The notes under the pieces are model-generated. The model worked only from the letters and a program-made list of their open reading frames with translations. It had not been told where the DNA came from and ran no database searches. A program made the translations under genes and the position numbers. 64,000 bases of DNA, taken from NCBI RefSeq assembly GCF_900113025.1, contig NZ_FONT01000001.1, forward strand, positions 62,001 to 126,000. Reading direction: 5' to 3'. Source of the DNA: Alteribacillus iranensis (GTDB lineage Bacteria; Bacillota; Bacilli; Bacillales; Marinococcaceae). Below are positions 59,718 to 64,000 of the stretch, piece after piece. Numbering within the stretch: the stretch's first letter is position 1; every line of letters starts with the position of its first letter.

Positions 59718-60869
59718 ATGACAGCAAGAGCGGTATATGTCCATATTCCTTTTTGTACACACATCTGCTATTATTGCGACTTTAATAAGTTTTTTATAAA
59801 AGATCAGCCGGTGGATGAATATATAGATATGTTAAATAAAGAAGTAGATGAAGCTTTTAAGGGAGACGAAGATAACCATTCGTCGCTCCATTCTATCTAC
59901 ATAGGTGGAGGCACACCGACAGCCTTAACGACTGCTCAATTACGACGAGTAATAAAAAATGTTACTCGTCATGTACCGGACGTAGAAAAGAACGGTTTCG
60001 AATTTACGGTAGAAGTAAATCCTGGGGAAGCAGATGTTGAAAAGCTACAAGCTATGAGGGAGCTAGGAGTGAACCGCCTGAGTATTGGTGTACAAAGCTT
60101 TGATGATCATTTACTGAAAAAAATCGGGAGAGCTCACACAGCGGGAGAAGCGGAACGAACCATTGCTTTAGCAAAACAAGCAGGATTTACCAATATTTCC
60201 ATTGACCTTATGTTTGGACTTCCTGACCAAACCATTCAGTTATGGGAACAGTCCATCGACAAAGCAGTAGCTCTTGACGTGACTCACGTTTCGGCATACT
60301 CTCTTAAAATTGAAAAGAAGACAATGTTTTATAATTGGTACCAGCGTGGCCAACTCAATTTGTTATCAGAAGATACGGAAGCCGAGATGTATGATCTATT
60401 GATGAGCAAATTGGAAAAAGCAGGTTTTTCAGCTTATGAGATTAGTAATTTTGCTAGGAATGGCTATGAGAGTAAACATAACAAGACCTATTGGAAAAAT
60501 GAAGAGTACTATGGATTTGGTGCGGGAGCTCATGGATATCTTCAAAGTGTCCGTTATGCGAATGTCGGTCCTCTTCCTCATTATATAGATATCTTAAAAA
60601 AGCAGACTCATGCGAGGAAAGATTCTCATACAGTAACGAGTCAAGAGCAAATGGAAGAAGAAATGTTTATGGGTCTCCGTATGAGAGAAGGGGTATCAGA
60701 CCGAGTGTTCAAGAGCAAATACGGGTTATCTTATATGGAAGTCTTCGGTGAAGCGGTAGAAGAGCTTACGGAGAATGGACTTTTAGAAAAAAACAAAGAG
60801 ATCATTTATTTAACTGACAAGGGGCGCTTATTAGGGAATGAAGTGTTTGAGAAATTTATTATGGTATAA
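59718..60869 (+). CDS. hemW: Heme chaperone HemW (radical SAM)
   Basis: A 383-residue radical SAM protein. The cluster motif is CTHICYYCDFNKFF (CxxxCxxC, then F), followed by IGGGTPTAL and VNPGEAD. HemW proteins bind and deliver heme; they are related to but distinct from coproporphyrinogen oxidase HemN, and the C-x-x-x-C-x-x-C-D-F signature without the extra HemN cysteine supports HemW. It precedes hrcA as in B. subtilis. Confidence 0.92.
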   Translation: MTARAVYVHIPFCTHICYYCDFNKFFIKDQPVDEYIDMLNKEVDEAFKGDEDNHSSLHSIYIGGGTPTALTTAQLRRVIKNVTRHVPDVEKNGFEFTVEVNPGEADVEKLQAMRELGVNRLSIGVQSFDDHLLKKIGRAHTAGEAERTIALAKQAGFTNISIDLMFGLPDQTIQLWEQSIDKAVALDVTHVSAYSLKIEKKTMFYNWYQRGQLNLLSEDTEAEMYDLLMSKLEKAGFSAYEISNFARNGYESKHNKTYWKNEEYYGFGAGAHGYLQSVRYANVGPLPHYIDILKKQTHARKDSHTVTSQEQMEEEMFMGLRMREGVSDRVFKSKYGLSYMEVFGEAVEELTENGLLEKNKEIIYLTDKGRLLGNEVFEKFIMV

Positions 60870-61000
60870 GTCCCTGATATTAAGCAAAAAGGAAGAACTT
60901 ATTATGACGTAAAGCGCCTTCTTTATGCCTTTTCTCAGGGTTTGGCAGTGTCTCTTATTTATTGACAAATTTTCTGCTGTTTGATAACTTTACAGTAGAT

Positions 61001-61027
61001 TTAGCACTCGCATTCAAGGAGTGCTAA
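61001..61027 (+). promoter_or_regulatory. CIRCE operator of the hrcA-grpE-dnaK operon
   Basis: A perfect inverted repeat TTAGCACTC-N9-GAGTGCTAA, the HrcA binding site. TTGACA at 60962-60967 and weak minus-10 candidates at about 60985-60996 lie just upstream. Confidence 0.97.
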
Positions 61028-61042
61028 CAGGGGTGATGTTGG

Positions 61043-62077
61043 ATGCTTACTGAGCGTCAGCTATTTATATTACAAGCAATCATAGATGGGTATATACAGT
61101 CGGCAGAGCCAGTAGGTTCGCGCAGTATATCAAAGCGTCAAGATGTGAATTATAGCCCGGCTACAATACGGAACGATATGGCAGATTTAGAAGAAATGGG
61201 TTACTTGGAAAAACCCCACAGTTCTTCAGGAAGAATTCCATCTGAGAAAGGGTATCGTCATTATGTCGACCATCTCCTTCTACCTCACCGTCTATCTAGT
61301 AAAGAAATTGAAAACATGAAGTCTTTATTTGCTAAGGACTTTTTGCAGGTAGAGGAAGTTGTGAAGCAATCGGCAACTATTTTATCCGAGTTGACTAGCT
61401 ATGCTTCTATCGTCCTTGGTCCGGAGATATTTGAATCCAAATTAAAGCAAGTTCAAATTATCCCACTTAATAACCAGACAGCTGTCGCCATTCTTGTAAC
61501 GAATACAGGTCATGTTGAAAATCAGACCGTTTCGCTTCCGGACACTTTAGATGGTAGTGATTTGGAAAAGATAACCAACATCCTGAATGATAAGTTGAAA
61601 AACGTCCCTCTATATCAAGTGCAAAAGAAGATGGAAGAAGAAGTAGGTGCTTTATTAAAACGCCATATAAAAAGCTATAAGGACGCGATGTTTTTTACAG
61701 AGGAAACTCTCCAAAAGAGCAGCCAGGAGAAAGTTTTTTATGGTGGAAAGACAAACCTCCTATTTCAGCCGGAGTTTCGAGATATAGAGAAAGTGAGAAC
61801 CATATTTACGCTCCTGGAAGAGGATGATACTGTTCAGGAATTGTTGAAGCCTGAACATGACGGATTGACTATCCGTATTGGTCAAGAAAACGACAATGTA
61901 GCGTTCGAGAATTGCACCATTATATCAGCTGCCTATTCTTTTAATGGAAGGCCAGTAGGAACAGTCGGTATTGTTGGGCCTACTAGAATGGAGTATCCTC
62001 GTGTTATTGGGATTATTGACCATTTATCAAAAGGGTTATCAAACGCGTTAACAAACTTGTATAAAAAAGGCTCATAG
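61043..62077 (+). CDS. hrcA: Heat-inducible transcription repressor HrcA
   Basis: HrcA represses class I heat-shock genes by binding CIRCE, with GroE as sensor. The 344 residues start with a winged helix (RQLFILQAIIDGYIQSAEPV, NYSPATIRNDMADLEEMGYL) and contain the GAF-like domain ending GTVGIVGPTRMEYPRVIG. It lies behind its own operator. Confidence 0.96.
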   Translation: MLTERQLFILQAIIDGYIQSAEPVGSRSISKRQDVNYSPATIRNDMADLEEMGYLEKPHSSSGRIPSEKGYRHYVDHLLLPHRLSSKEIENMKSLFAKDFLQVEEVVKQSATILSELTSYASIVLGPEIFESKLKQVQIIPLNNQTAVAILVTNTGHVENQTVSLPDTLDGSDLEKITNILNDKLKNVPLYQVQKKMEEEVGALLKRHIKSYKDAMFFTEETLQKSSQEKVFYGGKTNLLFQPEFRDIEKVRTIFTLLEEDDTVQELLKPEHDGLTIRIGQENDNVAFENCTIISAAYSFNGRPVGTVGIVGPTRMEYPRVIGIIDHLSKGLSNALTNLYKKGS

Positions 62078-62119
62078 TGATATTATGTAACATTGGAAAG
62101 CAGACGGGAGGTGAAAGGG

Positions 62120-62701
62120 ATGAACGATGAAAACAAAAATACAGAAGAAGTAACCCAAGAAGAGTCATTCCCCGATGAAGAGCAGGAGACAGTGGCAAAT
62201 GAAAGTGCGGCTGATCAAGCTACAGATGAAGAAGAGGTTATGGATGTAATCCCGGAAGATATTAAAAAGTTAAAACAAGAAGCAGAAGAATGGAAAAATC
62301 GTACTTTGCGTGTTCAAGCTGATTTAGAGAATGTAAGAAGGCGAAACCGGGAAGAAAGAGAGAGAGATGCAAAATACAGAGCCCAAGATTTAGTGCAATC
62401 TCTTCTCCCTGTTGTAGACAACTTTGAACGTGCTTTACAAGTAGAAACGGAAAGTGAAGAGGCAGCTTCTTTATTGGAAGGGGTTAACATGGTTTATTCT
62501 CAGTTTTTAGACGCTCTTCAATCCGAAGGGGTAGAAGTTATAAAGACGGAGGGAGAACCTTTCGACCCTCATCTACATCAAGCAGTGATGCAAGTAGAAG
62601 AAGATGGATACGAATCCAACCAAATTGTAGAAGAGCTGCAAAAAGGGTACATGCTTAAGGATAAAGTAATTAGACCAGCTATGGTGAAGGTAAACGCATA
62701 G
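62120..62701 (+). CDS. grpE: Nucleotide exchange factor GrpE
   Basis: GrpE releases ADP from DnaK. The 193 residues comprise an acidic N-terminus, a long coiled coil ([20 protein letters not shown]) and a beta domain ([36 protein letters not shown]). ATG 62120 has GGAGGTGA five nt upstream; a longer frame to 62093 lacks a site. Confidence 0.95.
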   Translation: MNDENKNTEEVTQEESFPDEEQETVANESAADQATDEEEVMDVIPEDIKKLKQEAEEWKNRTLRVQADLENVRRRNREERERDAKYRAQDLVQSLLPVVDNFERALQVETESEEAASLLEGVNMVYSQFLDALQSEGVEVIKTEGEPFDPHLHQAVMQVEEDGYESNQIVEELQKGYMLKDKVIRPAMVKVNA

Positions 62702-62735
62702 TTACATAAGACGAAAAGAGGAGGCTGACAAGATA

Positions 62736-64000
62736 ATGAGCAGAGTGATTGGTATAGACCTTGGAACAACAAATTCATGTGTTGCGGTAATGGAAGGTGG
62801 AGAAGCGGAAGTTATCCCTAATCCGGAAGGTAACCGTACGACTCCATCTGTAGTGGCTTTTAAAGATGGTGAACGTCAAGTTGGTGAAGTAGCGAAGCGC
62901 CAAGCAATCACAAACCCTAACACCATTCAATCGATTAAAAGACACATGGGCACAGATTATAAGGTAGAGGCGGAAGGGAAAGAATATACTCCGCAAGAAA
63001 TTTCCGCTATCATTCTACAGAAGCTTAAAAGTGATGCAGAGAGTTATCTAGGAGAAACGGTTACAAAAGCAGTTATCACAGTGCCGGCATATTTTAACGA
63101 CTCCCAGCGCCAAGCTACAAAAGATGCAGGGAAAATTGCTGGTTTGGAAGTTGAACGTATTGTCAATGAGCCTACTGCCGCTGCTTTGGCTTATGGTTTG
63201 GAAAAAGAAGATGATCAAACCATCCTTGTGTATGACCTTGGTGGAGGTACCTTTGACGTATCTATCCTTGAACTTGGAGATGGCTTCTTTGAAGTAAAAT
63301 CCACTTCTGGGGATAACAAACTTGGCGGAGATGACTTTGACCAAGTAATCATTGATCATCTCGTTCAAGAATTCAAAAAAGAGAACGGTATCGACCTGTC
63401 TCAAGATAAAATGGCTTTACAACGTTTGAAAGATGCGGCTGAGAAAGCTAAAAAAGACCTTTCCGGTGTGACACAGGCTCAAATTTCGCTCCCGTTTATC
63501 ACAGCCGACTCCACGGGTCCGAAGCATTTGGAGCTTACATTAACACGCGCGAAATTTGAAGAAATCTCCGCTCATTTAGTGGAGAAAACGATGCAGCCAA
63601 CCCGGCAAGCTTTGAAGGATGCAGGATTGAATGCTTCTGAGATTGACAAAGTCATCTTGGTTGGTGGTTCCACACGTATACCGGCTGTACAGGAAGAAAT
63701 TAAAAAGCTTACCGGCAAAGACCCTCATAAAGGTGTAAACCCGGATGAGGTAGTGGCATTAGGTGCAGCGGTTCAAGCAGGTGTCCTTTCCGGGGATGTA
63801 AAAGACGTTGTATTGTTAGACGTTACCCCATTATCTCTTGGTATTGAAACAATGGGTGGAGTAGCGACTAAGCTTATCGAGCGAAACACAACAATACCAA
63901 CAAGCAAATCGCAAGTATTCTCTACTGCCGCGGATAATCAGCCGTCTGTAGATATACACGTGCTGCAAGGCGAGAGGGAAATGGCTGCGGATAACAAAAC
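62736..64000 (+). CDS. dnaK: Chaperone protein DnaK, 5' part
   Basis: The Hsp70 gene begins at ATG 62736, 34 nt after grpE behind AAAAGAGGAGG, and runs off the window after about 421 codons. The ATPase domain is complete: [63 protein letters not shown], the linker [11 protein letters not shown] and the first part of the substrate-binding domain. As in other Gram-positives, the loop insertion of Gram-negative Hsp70 is absent. Confidence 0.97.
   Translation, partial: MSRVIGIDLGTTNSCVAVMEGGEAEVIPNPEGNRTTPSVVAFKDGERQVGEVAKRQAITNPNTIQSIKRHMGTDYKVEAEGKEYTPQEISAIILQKLKSDAESYLGETVTKAVITVPAYFNDSQRQATKDAGKIAGLEVERIVNEPTAAALAYGLEKEDDQTILVYDLGGGTFDVSILELGDGFFEVKSTSGDNKLGGDDFDQVIIDHLVQEFKKENGIDLSQDKMALQRLKDAAEKAKKDLSGVTQAQISLPFITADSTGPKHLELTLTRAKFEEISAHLVEKTMQPTRQALKDAGLNASEIDKVILVGGSTRIPAVQEEIKKLTGKDPHKGVNPDEVVALGAAVQAGVLSGDVKDVVLLDVTPLSLGIETMGGVATKLIERNTTIPTSKSQVFSTAADNQPSVDIHVLQGEREMAADNK

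Overview
The window is a chromosomal stretch of a spore-forming, low-GC Gram-positive bacterium of the family Bacillaceae. The gene order follows the Bacillus subtilis segment secDF-recJ-apt-relA-hisS-aspS-cymR-mnmA-recD2-alaS-mltG-greA-mtnN, and then sda-yqeGH-aroE-nadD-yqeK-rsfS-comER/EA/EC-holA-gpr-spoIIP-lepA-hemW-hrcA-grpE-dnaK. Sporulation genes (rsfA, sigK, gpr, spoIIP, sda) show it makes spores. A complete seven-gene Mrp Na+/H+ antiporter operon and several very acidic proteins suggest a halophilic or alkaliphilic relative such as Halobacillus or Virgibacillus. The genus is an inference.

Layout. 1-8692: secD (cut by the window edge) and secF as separate genes, a cation diffusion facilitator, a LapA-like protein, recJ-apt, relA and dtd. 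8693-13050: a T-box riboswitch controlling hisS-aspS, a dispersed repeat, a small unknown gene and 6S RNA. 13050-15052 (minus strand): rsfA and rarA. 15182-23094: a YczE-type membrane protein, cymR, a cysteine desulfurase with mnmA (tRNA 2-thiolation), a TPR protein, recD2, a zinc-ribbon protein and an AI-2E-type permease. 23109-31781: an alaS T-box followed by a MITE-like insertion, alaS, ireB-ruvX-yrzB, mltG, trmR, greA, yrrS and mtnN. 32077-34758: a Nudix hydrolase, small unknown genes, a second repeat copy, an uninterrupted sigK and the HU gene. 34941-40693 (minus strand): mrpABCDEFG. 40898-46724: a small secreted or anchored protein, sda with a DnaA-box cluster, and the yqeG-to-yqeM operon of ribosome assembly and NAD/shikimate genes. 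46977-54758: competence genes comER, comEA and comEC, with a homocysteine synthase gene where comEB normally sits, then yqzM, holA and rpsT. 54919-64000: gpr, spoIIP, yqxA, lepA, hemW, and the CIRCE-controlled hrcA-grpE-dnaK operon, in which dnaK runs off the end.

Nearly everything is core Bacillaceae housekeeping. No phage, insertion-sequence transposase, CRISPR array, rRNA or intact tRNA gene was seen, and I see no convincing undescribed multi-gene system. The points most worth a second look are the hisS T-box, whose specifier register and tRNA-end pairing base both fit tRNA-Asn rather than tRNA-His; a terminal-inverted-repeat element between the alaS T-box and its gene; a dispersed repeat present twice; two structured intergenic stretches flanking the competence cluster; and several departures from the usual synteny (metY for comEB, mrp between hbs and sda, trmR without the U32 peptidase genes).
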